From positions 62,001-126,000 of the forward strand of contig JAMXBD010002218.1 of the NCBI GenBank assembly GCA_024138025.1: DNA of 64,000 bases. Direction: 5' to 3'. The position numbers and the translations under genes were made by a program. Under the pieces are notes generated by a model, which was not told the DNA's origin, searched no databases, and saw only the letters and a list, made by a program, of their open reading frames with translations. Source of the DNA: Combretum micranthum (taxonomy: Eukaryota; Streptophyta; Magnoliopsida; Myrtales; Combretaceae). The stretch's first letter is position 1, and every line of letters starts with the position of its first letter. Positions 13,315-26,917 of the stretch are shown here, one piece after another.

Positions 13315-14759
13315 TGTAAGCCATGGAAAAATTCAGAAAATAATTCTAAAGATGAATTTGAAAATGAAACCCTGAAAGTCACTTCGAATTAAAACTAAAC
13401 TTCGATAAGTCTCAAACTTCGAACGAATTCGGAAATTTCTGAATCATGAGAAAAATAAGGAACCTCATAAATAAAATAGCAACTCAAAATACTCCCATTC
13501 TAGAATCTCTATGTACGACAAATTTCCTATTTGACTATAACTTCTAAATTCGGGTAAAATTGAGCCTTAAAATGAATTGTTAAGAAGTGAATAGTGATTA
13601 ACCACAAGGAATAGAACTCAATCCAAAGAATTCCGAGAACATTGTGAGATATTAAATTCTTATAAAAACCGACCTTAAAGTAAATCTCACCAATCAGATA
13701 CGTCGTAAAGGCATAAGATATCAGTTTCCAAACTTGCAAAGGTGTGGACCGGAAGGTCAACCGGGAAACCTAAGTCCCTGAATCTCTTAAGAAACTCCGT
13801 AGTATGGGTCCGATAATTCCGTGTTCCTAAATTAAGTAGTCGAAATAAGAGAAAAAGGTGTAATTGGTTCGTATTAGGCCTAGGATGCTCGAAAGGATGA
13901 GACCGACGGGTTTTTGACCTATCCCATTCCGGCCAGGTGCCGACTTCGAAAAGCGCACCCTGGGATTCGAAATGTTAGAGAACCTGTTATTAATGTCGTT
14001 AGGATCATATTTCCATAAGGATCTCTAAATTACTAGTTTACAAATTTTCGAATAGCTAGAATTATCCAATTTTTGCAATTTAGTTGTATTTCATTGCTAC
14101 CAGTAATTTGTGAGTCTTCCAGTACAATTTACTATTATTCATTATCCAATTTATTATTATTATTATTATTATAACGTATACCCTAGTTTTCTGGGTGATC
14201 GGATAAACTTCGGAAACCGGAGAACGAAACCCTATACCGGTCTGATTCAAGCTTAGTAAGAGGAGCTTAGAAAACCTTAGATCCGGCTTTCCTTCGGTTT
14301 CATAAAAAGAAGTTTTATAAAGTAAATGAATTTGAATTATTGTTCTAAAGCATATTCTAGACCTTTGGAAGTTTTAAATTCTGGAATTTTTCAATTCCGG
14401 GCCTTCCCGAGCTCAATTACGTAAAAGCGTGCCCTGGGACCACGAACTTAGAAAAATATCCCAGAATATTCATTAGAACCGTAATTTTATATAAGGATTC
14501 AAAAAATATCAGTTTTATAATTTTTCGAGCTATAAAAATTACAGTTATAGCCTTTTTCCCGTGTTTTCGCTACAACCGGAAAAGTAGATGTCTTGTCTAT
14601 TATTCACAAGTACAACCTACACTACACACTACCCATACCCTATTCTTACATCCTTACAACTACTCAATTATATTTTCTTTTCTAAGAAATTTTTGTCTCC
14701 TATTAAATTATCACCTTTATTACATTTTATTACACAATTTTATATTTATCAAATTTCAA

Positions 14760-14781
14760 CACACACACACACACACACACA
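14760..14781. repeat. (CA)n microsatellite
   Basis: An uninterrupted CA run of 11 units just upstream of the unit B TATA box. Confidence 0.85.
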
Positions 14782-14879
14782 ACCCCTAGATGGCCGACGC
14801 CTCCCCCCCTCCCCTCTAGTTTCCCTCTCAATTGTTTTATTTAACTCAATTTTATTCAACTAAACCCTAATCCACTTAA

Positions 14880-15190
14880 TATATAAACTAAATGTTCATT
14901 CTCTCTCTTCATTTTCACTCTTTCAAAAATTGTCAAAGGTTAAACTCTCTCCCTCTTCTCTCCCAAATTGCCGTGACCCACACACACATGCACACACCTC
15001 CACAAGTTGTTTCATTTCTTTTCTTCTTAAAATCTCCATTAAAACTATGATTTCAAGCTTTATTCCTCTCAAATCTTGTAATGGCAAGATCATTCTTGTG
15101 TGTTTTCCACCATTAATCCCAATGAGCATGAGCAAGGGACATGAAAACGCTACTACAAGAATCTCAAGCCATCACAAGACATGGATCTAG
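14880..15190 (+). promoter_or_regulatory. Unit B TATA box and pyrimidine-rich leader
   Basis: TATATAAA at 14880-14887 is followed by a CT-rich stretch, as in C and D. Unlike those copies, the B leader contains several ATGs and I could not fix the first donor. The preceding (CA) run and the CGACGCC tract correspond to the GGGGCGTCGGCC tract of unit C in reverse complement. Confidence 0.4.
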
Positions 15191-16510
15191 TGTTTAGATG
15201 AGTTTATGTTAAGATATCATCTTGTTCATGCATGTAAAGTACATATCTTATATATATATTGATGTTCATGCCATGAGATTTGTGATTCATGCATTATAGT
15301 TAGTAGATCTAAAGTTTAGACACCCATATCTTCATTTACATGTATGATCATAGAGTTATTTTGATTTCCATGCATTGATAATCATAAAAATGTAGTCTTG
15401 TATATGTATAGAGATGTTAGATAGTAGATCTTCATATATAGGAGGCAAGAACATTGAAAAATGAAAGGTTTTGTCAAAAATGAATGGATGGAAATTCGGA
15501 TGAAATTAGAACCCTACTTTGAAAACCACCAAGACCATCTTTAAACTCATATTTCACATGAAAAACGAAGGGTATGTGTAATAGGTATATTGAAGGAATG
15601 ATTTTCATAAGTTTAGATGGGTTTAGGCATGATAAAAATGTGAAACAAGTAGTAAAGTTAGAATGAAAAATATTGATTTATAGATGTGTAGTCAAATTCG
15701 TATTTTTGGGTAATGCTCCCATAAACACTTAGTAACCAAGCCTAGATGGCATGTTTTATAAGCTAAATGAAGTCTTTAGATGATAGATATATTGGAGCTT
15801 CAATTTTTGAAGCGTTAAACAAGTTTTCTCACAAGGAAACGAAAGAAAATGGAAATTTCAAAAATTCGGATTTTTCTAAGTAGCACATTCAAAAACATAT
15901 TTACTCAATGAAAAATGTGTATTTTTATGCATAAATGAAGGTCATGACTAATATGGATGTTGGTAACTCATTTTTAATTAGGTGATAAGTAAATTCTAAG
16001 GATAAAATCATAAAAACATTAGGGGATGTAAGGTTAGTAATAATAACTTTTTATAAAGAGTCATTAAGGAAATTCTTGATAACTAGGGATTCATAAGAGT
16101 CCATCATCAAAGATCATCAAAACCATGCATTTATGGAGTTCATTACATGATATTCATGTTAGGAATTCACTCGTATATCATTTATGCATGAATCATCAAC
16201 TAGGAACATTTCTCATCAAAAGCAAAACAAATTTTCGAATTTGGAGGATTTACGGAACAGATCTGATCCTACTGTTCCGTGACCTTAATGTTTTCAAAAC
16301 TTGAAATTAATATTAGAAATAGATATATCTTTCAAAGTAGATAGAGATCGATATAAAATTTGCGAAATTCCAAGTTAAAATGACCAAGTTATGGCCGTTT
16401 TAAGCCGGAGCTTCCACCAATAGCGAGAATTCCGAATTCATCTAGCTTAGATACATAGCTTGGATTAGTTACATGATGAGAATCTCATTAGGATTATTCT
16501 TACTTGGTAG

Positions 16511-16578
16511 GTGATCCCAAGAAAGATGACACCCTACCTCCCGACTATTACTGCCAAAAACCGGCCTCCAATAGCCGA
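16511..16578 (+). other. Unit B predicted micro-exon 2 (68 nt)
   Basis: It is bounded by TTACTTGGTAG/GTG on the left and CCGA/GTGAGT on the right, the same edges as in A, C and D. The next acceptor candidate is CCTGTTGTAG at 17147, which would give a 569-bp intron and an exon 3 of 423 nt reaching the LTR end at 17570. Confidence 0.45.
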
Positions 16579-17570
16579 GTGAGTTTTACTTCCACTCTCA
16601 ATTAATGATTGTGATTGTAATGTAGTAGCACCAGTGGTGTAGGCAAAGATAAAAATGGATATGTATGATGGGGTATATGGGAATTATATATTTATCTGCT
16701 GTTGATGTGCAAAATGGAACTTAAGAAATATCGAAACCGAGTGTTAAGCCATTGACTGTTTAGCTAGTATCTTATATTGAATGTCTGCGAATACTTGTTG
16801 GTCACCTAAAAGAATTGAACTAAGGTATATTTGACTTCAATTGTAATTGGATTCATTCATATCATTATGGGGATGGAGCATTGGCATTGGTCGGTTTTTC
16901 GTGATCCATAAAACGAATATGTTGGTTGATCGTGATCCACAAAACGAAAATCTGCTAACCCGGGATGGAGGGCGTAAGTCCATCCACATATGATTTCCGG
17001 TTGGTCATATGTTTGTTGAACTCACTTGTTTGATACATCTCACTTGGTTGATTAATTACTTGCTTGAATGTTTTACATTAATTGTGATTCGGAAGTCTTC
17101 ACTCACTAAGCTAGTGTAGCTTACACGCCGATAGTTTCCTGTTGTAGTATGAATACCTTTGGCTATTTCCGAGGACCCGGGGACATCAGGTACAACTCTT
17201 AGAAGTTGAGGAGCTTTTGTTATGGCCGGGCCCTAAAAGAAGGAATGAACTTCTGATCCTGTTTCCAGGAACCAATATCTGAAGGATAATACAAGGAGTC
17301 TTGTGAGCTTGAGAATTTTAGTATTGTTATCGGGGGTATGCCCCCTAGTTCATGTAATGGAATAATTCTCTGTAAGACGGTCATGATTTACATTCTTGCT
17401 GCTATGTAGGTCTCCTTGAGCTATTACGAATCAAAGTATGGGCTACGTATGTTGAGAGTGAGCCTTACACCCGATATTTAAACTCATGAAAAGACTAAGG
17501 TTGTCTTACTCGAGTTTAAATGTCGAGTGTGGCGGACTGTCGCGTGTATGGCACACTTTGGGGCGTGACA

Positions 17571-19379
17571 TTATGCATCACATATAGGTAGGTGTGTGGA
17601 TAACTCATGCTCAAAACTTTTGGGTATGAAGAGTCATGATTGCCATGTGTTGCTTCAAAGGCTATTACCTGTGGGTATTCATGGCTTATTGCCTAGAGAT
17701 GTCACCACCATCATATCCGAGCTCGGGACCTTTTTTGAGAGGTTGTGCCGACGTATGTTGAATGTTGAGGAGTTACAGAAGATGCATAGTGATATTGTGA
17801 CAATATTGTGCAAGTTGGAGCCAATCTTCCCACTTGCCTTTTTTGATGTAATGGTGCATCTTGCTATCCATTTACCTCAAGAGGCCTTAATGGCTAGACC
17901 TGTTGCTTACCGCTGGATGTATCCTATTGAAAGGTACAATGTGAATACAACACATACCATCTTTATTTTAATGTTTGATTTTTCCCTCCCTTAATTTAAA
18001 TTTTACTATTTAGATACGTAGGCTCTTTAAAGCAATTTGTTCGAAATAGAGCTTATCCGGAAGGTTCAATTGCCGAAGCTTATGTTGTTCATGAGTGCTT
18101 GACTTGGTGCTCTCTTCACTTAGAAGACATGGAGATAATATTTAACTGTCCATATAGGAACTTTGATTCTTTGGAAGATGGTGGCCTGGATATCTTTACA
18201 AATAGGGTTGGTTTTATTTCTCCACCCACATATGTGGTATTATCAGATGAGGATGTCGAAATTGCTAAATGGTACATTATCAATAATTGTCAGGAGATGC
18301 AACCTTATTTAGCATAAGTGGTTATCACTACATCATTTTCACTATGTTACTGAACTATTACAATTTGTGTGTATTCTTTAACCAAGGTGAAATTTATGTT
18401 GCAGTGAACATATAGACATTTTAAGCTCACAATATGGTGATGACCTTGATGAGCGTCACAAAAGGGAATTTAGTCAATGGTTTATGAATAAGGTAAATAT
18501 AATTAACAAACTCCACATATACTTACTTATGATATAGGTAAAGAAAGATTTTAAATAAATTGAATTGATGGTATATTTTGCTTGTCATTATTGCAGATGA
18601 GTGCATTGTATGAAAGTGTTGACCCGATCATCAGTGCATTATATGCATTATCATTAGGACCCGATTCATGTTTCAAGAGATACAACAAATTGATATATAA
18701 TGGTGTGCGATTTCATACAACAGAATTTGATAGTAGGAAGAAGACTCAGAATAGTGGAATACTTGTAGAGGGACATGAAGGAGATACGAAAGTTGAATTT
18801 TATGGGGTTTTGATAGATATATATGAATTCACTTATGTTAGAAACAAAAGCGTGATCTTATTCAAGTGCAAGTGGTGGGACACTAACATGTGGCATGTTT
18901 GAGTTGATGATGGCTTTAAAAGCATTAAGATTACTCATACGTGGTATGAAAATGATCCATATGTGCTAGCATCACAAGCTAAGCAAATATTTTATGTAAA
19001 GGACAAGAAACTAGGAACTGAATAGCGTGTAGTGCAACAGTTTGAGCATCGCCACATCTATAATATAGACTCGCTAGAAGGTGATGCAAATTTGTTAACT
19101 GATGTGGAGGCTAGATTGGCAGATGAGATCTTAGATGAACATTTTATAGTAAATGGTGATGGAGGAAATGAGCTGCATCCAGTAATCGATTGTGATGTTG
19201 ATGTGTTATTGAGAACTGATGTAGGTCATGAGATTGTTGATGGGGAGGTTATTAAAAGAATAGTGCAAACATCTGAACATATAGAGCATGATGCTAGTAT
19301 TGAATTAAGTGAAGATGAGGATGAGAATGACGAGATGGATGAGACGCTGGTGGATTATGATAGTAGCGATGGAAATTGA
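17571..19379 (+). pseudogene. CACTA TNP2 transposase, 3' part (DUF4218 and DUF4216)
   Basis: Translation resumes just after the duplication. The DUF4218 block reads LKSHDCHVLLQRLLP-like (here MKSHDCHVLLQRLLPVG), FFDVMVHLAIHLP, YRWMYPIER, an intron (17934-18013, GAAAG/GTAC to TTTAG/ATAC), then YVGSLKQF and EGSIAEAYVV. A second intron (18314-18404) now begins AT where GT is expected. A short exon with LSSQYGDDLDERHKREF follows, then the DUF4216 block (KTQNSGILVEG, FYGVLIDIYEF). There is a stop after WDTNMWHV (UGA near 18901) and a UAG near 19023. The reading ends in an acidic tail. The domain order is normal for TNP2; the copy is dead. Confidence 0.88.
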
Positions 19380-19562
19380 ATGGTTATGTCCTTTTTTTAA
19401 AATTTATGTCCTTAATTACGCTTATAAGATCAATTTTTCTTTTTTTAAGGCGATGATATTAGCATAAGCTTTTGTATGTTGAATGATGAGTTGCCAAGAT
19501 ATTATGTTGTCTATTTTATAATGACTAACTTATTCTTCCTTTTTTTTTATTTTAGGATTATA

Positions 19563-20579
19563 ATGGCTGGTGGTCGAAGGAATGTTCAAAGGAGGGGAGG
19601 GAGAACTAAACGGGAGGCATGACTGCCTATTCGTGATGAGTCAAATTCTCACCATTCTGGAGATGATGTGCGGCAATCACACCAACACAACCATCCATCT
19701 AATCCTTTTGAATCCTTGTGTATTCCATTTGGACATATTATTAAAGTAGAATAAGTTAGTATAAATTGGTAATAGAAATTGATTTTTTGTTCTACTACAG
19801 CAAATGATAGTTCACGTGGTCAAGATATCAACATTAATCCAACAAATGCATCCTTACAGGGTAGCAATTCAGTTGATCAAGACCACACTCCAGGTAAGTG
19901 GTGAAACTGGCATATGAATGTAGAATATGGTTTGGAAAATCAATTACCTGTTTTTTAGAAATCTCTATTATATGGAATATAAAAGATATAAAATTGGTTG
20001 TATTTTGTGTTTACTCAATTTTTTAGCATTAGCTTAATGTGCCTTGACAATGGTTAATTGAAAAGTGAATGAGTTCAAGGAAGTTTCTATTAGCTATTTG
20101 GCAATATTCCTATAAACTATGGAATTAATACCATTCATAGTTTAAAATTGTCCAATCAGTAAAATAATAATATAGGTTAACTTTAGGTGTAAATAACACT
20201 TTTCAACAATACTTCTATTTCTAACTCTATTCCCACTATCCTTATTGTGTTTTTACCCTTGAAAATTAACATATGTGATGTGACTTTTTGTTTTCCTATT
20301 AAATGTAGAGAATGAAGCTCCAGGTATACGGGAAATGAACAATGGTCAAGTAGATAGGTCCCAAGAGCACAACCATGTGTCTAATAATACTCAATCTCTT
20401 GGTAAGCTTTATAATTACATGCAATAAATTATTGAAAGTGTGCAAGTCAAATAACATTATCTTATAATTGTAGCAACTGAGAGCTCAACACAATCTGTGG
20501 GTAAGAGAAGTGCATATCGTGGTCAAGCACTTAAGCAAGAGAATATGAAGTGAAAAGGAAAAATGCTAGTAAGTTTACT
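19563..20579 (+). pseudogene. CACTA TNPA-like second gene, 5' part
   Basis: The second gene of the element, downstream of TNP2 and in the same direction, begins MAGGRRNVQRRGGRTKREA. A TGA in place of an arginine-type codon comes near 19620, followed by low-complexity His, Asn and Ser-rich segments in small exons (near 19800, 20310 and 20475) separated by introns. This matches the N-terminal organisation of plant Ptta/En/Spm (Transposase_24-type) proteins. TNPA-type proteins bind the subterminal repeats of their element. The gene is cut by unit C at 20580. Confidence 0.65.
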
Positions 20580-21624
20580 TGTCACGCCCCAAAGGGTACC
20601 CTAAACGTGACAGTCCACCACACTCAATATTAAAGCTTAAGTATGACAACCTTAGCCATTCCCAAAAGCTTTTATATTAAGTGTAAGGCTGCTTTCACAA
20701 CTTTAGAGGACCATAATGGAATTATGAAGCTTAAGAAGATATAAAAACATATTAAGAAAAGAGGATTCATAATATTCAATTACTTATAACAACGATCTTT
20801 ACAACCTAGGACATTTCCCTTTGATTACTAATCTTTACAAGAATTTGTACATCAATACATACTACATTCATCTAAAATTTCCTTTATCCAAAAGAAATTA
20901 CCTGATCGCAGGGTCCCGTGGCCTTAACCATAAATAGGGAAACTAAAAAAGATATCTATGGGGGTATAAGCTAACAGGCTTAGTGAGAATTATTTCTATA
21001 AATAACTTCTTGTAACAAAGTTTCAACCAAGTTAATTATACAAACAAATGGGATACAACATACACTTGAGCAATCAAGGCATATAGTTTTCTGGGAACTA
21101 TATGTTGAATGGATTTGCACCCTCCATGGGTTTGGTGATACATAACCTCAAACAAGTAGTTTTTAATAAAAAGTTTTATGCTTTCAATCAATATCGCCAA
21201 GCACATGAAGTCTACTTGAATTGAGCCTTGCTTTCGGATCTTCCGCCAAGCATTTCCCTTTTTTCCATAACGCCGTCAAGCAATCGCTTTTAGATCTTCC
21301 GCCAAGTGTTGCTTTCGACATGAGCTTACTATCATTCTCACCCAAGGATAATAACCCAAAATGCAATGTGACTCACTTCGTGGTATGCATGAATCCATTT
21401 ATTTATAATATCATAATATTATTATTATCAAATTTAAGGCGATCAAAGAATTCCATACAAAGCAAGTGTTACACTAAACAATCATTTAAACCAATTCCGG
21501 CCTCGATATTCTTAGGATTCTTTCATAGAATAAATTTATATACATATCTATTTATCTTTTCCTAACTCTAATGCAACTAATTTACAAGCACAACAAGTAT
21601 AGCATTTAAGGGAAATAAACTCAC

Positions 21625-21722
21625 GATGCCATGTCAATTATTCCTCTACACGGATGAGTCATTCACACACTCCTCTTAATCGAAATAATCTTCGGGATAA
21701 AGGTATCCTTTCTCGAGGTCAC
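21625..21722 (-). other. Unit C predicted micro-exon 2 (98 nt)
   Basis: Acceptor CTTGGCTAG/GTG and donor CATC/GTGAGT on the minus strand. The predicted intron 1 is 1449 bp. Intron 2 is 682 bp and ends at acceptor CTTTTTTAG (20944-20943). Exon 3 is 20942-20580 (363 nt). Confidence 0.45.
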
Positions 21723-23171
21723 CTAGCCAAGGAAAATACCCTTAATGAGTATTTCTTGATGATTTTCATGAATTTTGACAAAACAATGTCAAAAGAACGT
21801 TAAAGTTCGTATAAAGGAATGTTCCAACTTAAAATGGCCATAACTTGGTCATTTTAACTTGGAATCACACATATAATATACCGATTTCTGCCTACTCAAA
21901 AAGATCTACCCATTTCCAAAATTATTTTTAACAAACAAGGTCATATAGGCTCCGAAACAGCGGTGACAAAATTCACCACGGATTTTCCAATACAAAACAA
22001 CTTTGGTTCAAGAAATCAAAATTTGTTTGATTAATACTTAGTTATCTATATAGTTGAAAAATTCTCTTTTATGGTTACTTAGCTCATATTTATTCATGCT
22101 CAAGTGTTTGTTGTCCATGTTGCTCAAATAAAATCATGTCGGTTTTTGGTGTTTTTAGAAAAATATAGTTTACAAGAATTCATTTTTTGTTGGTCTCTTA
22201 AAAGGAATATTTTGTTTCCTTTGTTTTCCAAAGATGTTTTATGTTGGCTTATATATATTTCCAAGTATCTTTTTGAAAATATATTTTCTTCTTTCTAAGT
22301 TTTCTATATTAATACTATTTTTCCTATTTATTTTTCCTATACAAATTTCTTGGTCTATTTGTTTGCAAAAATCTTTTATTTGAAAATTTCTCTTTCTTTC
22401 TTCATATTATGTTTTTCATAGAAATTATCTTTGCATACAAATTTATTTTCTTTATAAAAACAAAGTTGGATAATAAGTGTTTTAAGAAACTTTTTATAGT
22501 AAAAATAGTTTCTAAAATCTTAGTGGTTTCTTCTTGTAACTTGAAAAGAGATAACTTTGTTTTTGTTTTAAACCATAGATCTTCTACTTTACATAAACTT
22601 GTTTCTAAGTGTCAAAATCTTCTTTTAGTCAATTATTTTTAGAACTTGAAACTTTAGACAACAACTTAAATGAACATGAATTACAAAAAAAAAATAATAG
22701 CAAACAAAAATAGCATAAATAATAAAGTCAAGTATTGGAGTCTTAGCTTTTTCAAGGCTCCCGGGACTAAGAAGTAGACTAGTCCCAAAATAAAATTAAA
22801 TGGAAGAAAGAAAAACTTGTTTTGACTTGATGAGGACAGGTCTAAGACTAGAGACTAGTCTTAAAATAACAAGGAATAAATAAATAAATTGCAATGGAAT
22901 ATATAAATAAATTGCATTGCATGAAATAAATAAATTGCAAGTGAGCTTATATGCTCTAAAGAATATGTGTATATATATGTAGATAATAATATTTAGATAT
23001 AGTAACAATAATATGAACAAAAATAATAACATAAACATAAATAGATTAACATGAACAAGAACAATACATGAATATAATGTAGCTTCGATAATATTTAGTC
23101 TTTGGAAACTCACACTATGGTCATGTAAAGTTACATGACATGAGAAGAAAGAAGCAATATGGAGTGGTTAC

Positions 23172-23364
23172 CTAAAGAAGACTTTGGTATTGTTATGTGG
23201 TTATGGATTTTAGTTGTTGGTAGAAGTTGTTTTGGAATAAATTTGAGAGAGTTTTGGGAGGATATTTTGAGAGAGTTTTGAGAAGAGATTTTGGGAGAGT
23301 TTTTGTATAGAATTTATAGGTAGTAAATGTGTGAAAGAAGTGAAAGAGGATGGGGGTATTTATA
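23172..23364 (-). promoter_or_regulatory. Unit C TATA box, ATG-free leader and donor
   Basis: On the minus strand TATAAATA (23357-23364) is followed by a C/A-rich leader with no ATG from there to 23172, then the donor TTTAG/GTAACC (intron GT at 23171-23170). A start about 30 nt after the TATA box gives a leader of about 160 nt. Confidence 0.55.
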
Positions 23365-24068
23365 GGAAAATGTGGAGTGATTTTTGTATGATTAAAATAA
23401 AAGAAAAATAAAACAAATTGAGAGGCACATGGGGAAGGGGGCGTCGGCCATTGAGATATGGGAGAGGGAGAGAATTTTTTTTTTTTTAATAAATAAAAGC
23501 AGTAATATGTAAGGTAGATGTGAAATAAAGTTATGGGAAAGGTAAAAAGTAATGATTATAGGTTATGAAGTGTGTAAGAGTAGGTGTAAGAAAAAGTAGA
23601 GATAAAAGAATAGTATAAAATAGTAATGAATAGTGTAATGTAAAGTAGATATGACTAATAAAGTACCGGTAGTAAGAAAATATGCATATAAATGCGATAT
23701 CTGTTATTTTTACTTACCGAAAAATTACGAATTTGATATTTTTGAAAACCTTATATTTTTACGAGTCTAATGGTATATTCGGAATATTTTTACTACTCTG
23801 AGGTCCTAGACATGTTTTTCAAGAACCATGTTCAATCGGGTTCGAGACAAGTTGCGGTTTTACTAATATGATCTTTTTACGTTGCCTTAGATAATTCCGC
23901 ATTATTCTACATTCTAAACTTCTACTTATCATCACCGAGTTTCTTATTAGGGAGTGCCGAACTTAAGCTATTACGTCTAACTAAGGTTTTGTTGACCATT
24001 AGAGCTCTGGTTGACTTCCGGTTTAAGGTTTTAAGCTTAAACCGATTCCAAAAATTCGGGGGTTTACA

Positions 24069-26497
24069 TTATTACATCTGGAGGACATCCTGTTTCAGCA
24101 GATCAATCCTCAAAATTAGCATCTGAGATAGGGAAAGCATGTAAGGACTTGTTGCCTCTTTATGGTGAAGATTGGAGAAAGTTAGATATGGTGGAGAAAC
24201 AACGAGCTTAAGAGAGGGTCAAGGTAAAATGTAGACTAAACTTTCCTTTCATATTACTTACTTGTTATGTGATGTTACTAATCATTCTTTTATCTTAACT
24301 GACATGGTTGATGTATAATTGATTGAATATTGATGATGTAGTCAAAAATGACAACAAATTTGCTGCTGCTAATAAATGGATGGAGAGTCTGCGTAGAAAT
24401 CATCGAAGTAAAACTAAGAGGAGATGGGTGGAGATTGGTGATGTAGCAAGACCTAAAGGATTGAATGAAGATGATTGGAAGAAGATGACGGAACAATGGA
24501 CTAAAGAGATTGCAGAAGAGAAGGCAATTTTACAATCTGACGACCCATCCAAGAAGGTAAACTCTACAAACCCATTTTTCTTGGGATTTCAGGTAATAAC
24601 TACATAAATATGTCACTGTTTTTAATGAATAGAGGACCAAATCAATGATCAGGAAAGAAACACGTAGTTGTGTCAAATACTTGCGTAGGTCTGGCTCTCG
24701 ATCATTTGAGAGCAGAAGGAATGAGCACGTAAGTAGCAACTCATATAATTTCTAACATGTAGTAGTAAGCTTACTCAAGTGTTTAACATTTTTCTAATAT
24801 ATATATGTATGTAGATCAATCAAAATCACCAATTGCCCAATGCTATCGAGTTCTTTAAGCAAACTTGATATCGTGAACCAAGGCCTAACGGTACTAGTGG
24901 TTGGGTTTCACGACAAGCTTCTGAAGATTATGTAAGTTATGGGTTAAGTTTTATTTTGAGCATGTTATTAAATAAGCAATATGTTGCGGATGTTATGTTT
25001 TAGTTTTCATAATGTAGGAGAAGATGGTGAAAATGTATGAGGATTCGCAATCTTCTGACAACCCAAAGACACCACAAGAGATTGTTGACATATTTATGAA
25101 TGCAAGTAAGAGATCTGACTACCATCCTGAAAGAGGATATGGACCACCATCTATTGGGAAATCAACATGAAGACAGAATGAGATGGAGGAGTTAAGAGTT
25201 GCATTGCAAGAGGAAAAAACATTACGCCAGCAACAAACTCAATAGGTAAATAAACTTTATGGTTTGTTTAATATGGCTTCCAAGGGTTATTGTGGTAGAA
25301 CCTAAAGGTCCTTGGATTTTTTCTTGGACATACAATGTGTAGGTTAAGGAATTATGGGAAATGAGTCCTTTAGGACGTGGCAGAACCCTACCTTTTCTGT
25401 TAGGCATTACATGTGTTTAAATATATGCAAATGGGGCGTCTATATGTACCTTTATGTAGTAAAGCGTAGGCAAGGATCCCAAACTTAACACCAATTTGAC
25501 AGGATCCATATATCATCATCATGAAGTAATTTGGTCAGGATTGTGTAGTCACATCAGGAACCACTAATGCAGGTTCATGGATGACAATCCTTTCTTTCAA
25601 ATTTAAATTTTATAAGACATGGAAGTTATAATTGTTATATAATTTTGGAGGATTTTGTCAAGGGCATTGCTTCTGTGTGGTTTCTATACTTATTAGGTGT
25701 GTGTCCATGACTTTATGTCCTGTTTTGGTTTAGTTTTTTACTTTGTTCTGTATCTGCCAGTTTGTGTTACCTTGTGGATGTTCCTATAATCTAATTTTCA
25801 GGTTTATCACTAGGCCATTAGAGAATACTGGGTGTGCTGTGGTTAACGTTTTATACATAAGTCATAACTTTTGCTATTTATGTTAATAAAACTACACTTT
25901 CACATCTTTTTTTCATCAATGCATTTGGATCTATAAACAAGTTAAATCGAGATAGTGTTAAGTGTAACCTCAAACTTGATTCAAAATTTCAAACCAAAGT
26001 TAAAATTTTAAAGCTTGAATCTGTTTACACTTAATTTGTGAAGGAAAAAAATGTTTTAAATTCTGATTAGTATAATATTAACATGAAACTTCAGTTGAAC
26101 TTAATTAATATTTATAGTCAACTCAAGCTCAATTAAACTTGTCAGCTAGTCAAATTGAATATTAGAAAGTTCAAATTTGATTTAATAAACTACTTAAGTA
26201 GCTCAACTAGATTTTTTTCGATTTTCTTGAATTGAATTTGCTACTTAATGGTATTTACAGCTTGCTCAACTAACTCGACTTGTAGAACAACTTGTATCAA
26301 GTTTTCCCATTAGTTCAGGTTAGTTATCATGAGTCATTTTTCATTATCTCATTTATGTTTTTTTTAACCATTTAATAATTATATTTGTATATTGTGTGGC
26401 AGCAAATCCAAATGGAAATACTTCTGCAAGTGCACGAGATACTTCATCAAATCCATCGCTTGGAGATGATGGTGTCAACAGTGAGGAAGAAAATTAA
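24069..26497 (+). pseudogene. CACTA TNPA-like second gene, 3' part
   Basis: Exons resume after unit C with TSGGHPVSADQSSKLASEIG and LLPLYGEDWRKLD, then a stop near 24210. Later exons read KWMESLRRNHRSKTKRRW and DVARPKGLNEDDWKK (24350-24555), SRQASEDY, PKTPQEIVDIFMNASKRSDY (about 25060-25120) and QNEMEELRVALQEEK, a coiled-coil-like helix near 25180. A short helical exon around 26255-26320 (LTRLVEQLVSSFP) leads to a Ser/Asn-rich end at TAA 26495-26497. This order fits the Transposase_24 (Ptta/En/Spm) family. Several stops show it is not functional. Confidence 0.7.
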
Positions 26498-26917
26498 ATA
26501 CTCAGTTTTTTGTTTTTTGGCTGAAGCAACTGACATGAATGGGGTCAAATTAATGTGATAAAGTGTGTACATATGCCCATTTTGATGTAAATTGCAATTT
26601 ACGCTAACGTTTCTTGTAAGGACACTAAACCATGTTGTTTGGGTTTTTTTCCCTTTAATGCAACGATGGTCATGGTGATCTTTAAGTGATTTTTATGTTA
26701 TTATTTTTTATTACATATCGAGTGCATCGTATGCTCCAAAATGTATTAGTGATATTTATTCATACATAAATTTCATGTGCTGAAGTAATAGCAGGTATCA
26801 ATTATATTGTGAGCAAACAGGTGTATATTGTTAATTGTGCATATGTTACACAATAAACAAATATATATTGCCAAATAAATCAATTTGAACATTAATCTCT
26901 TCTTAGCAAGAATAGCT

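Larger units (their letters stand above)
13315..17570 (+). mobile_element. Unit B: giant solo LTR inside the transposase (4.26 kb)
   Basis: It begins TGTAAGCCATGG and ends TTTGGGGCGTGACA, with perfect TTATG duplications at 13310-13314 and 17571-17575. Its right end is the reverse complement of the left end of unit C (both show GTCACGCCCCAAAG and a CAGTCC.CCACACTC block), so B lies in the opposite orientation. There is no coding domain; the open frames near 14588 and 14930 fall in its promoter-leader block. Removing B and one TTATG leaves the transposase frame continuous. Confidence 0.87.
20580..24068 (-). mobile_element. Unit C: giant solo LTR inside the TNPA-like gene (3.49 kb)
   Basis: It begins TGTCACGCCCCAAAGGG and ends TTCGGGGGTTTACA. 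The flanks TTACT (20575-20579) and TTATT (24069-24073) match at four of five bases and read as a TSD with one later substitution. There is no coding content. It shares blocks along its length with B (inverted) and D (same orientation). LTR orientation is minus. Confidence 0.83.

Noticed and set aside
14588..15190. Two open frames in unit B (91 and 86 codons)
   Set aside because: They cover the (CA) repeat, TATA box and leader of the LTR and have no counterpart in C or D.
3751..24068. Units A-C as Helitrons or Mutator elements
   Set aside because: Ends are TG...CA with 5-bp duplications; there is no TC...CTRR end, no hairpin and no 9-bp duplication.
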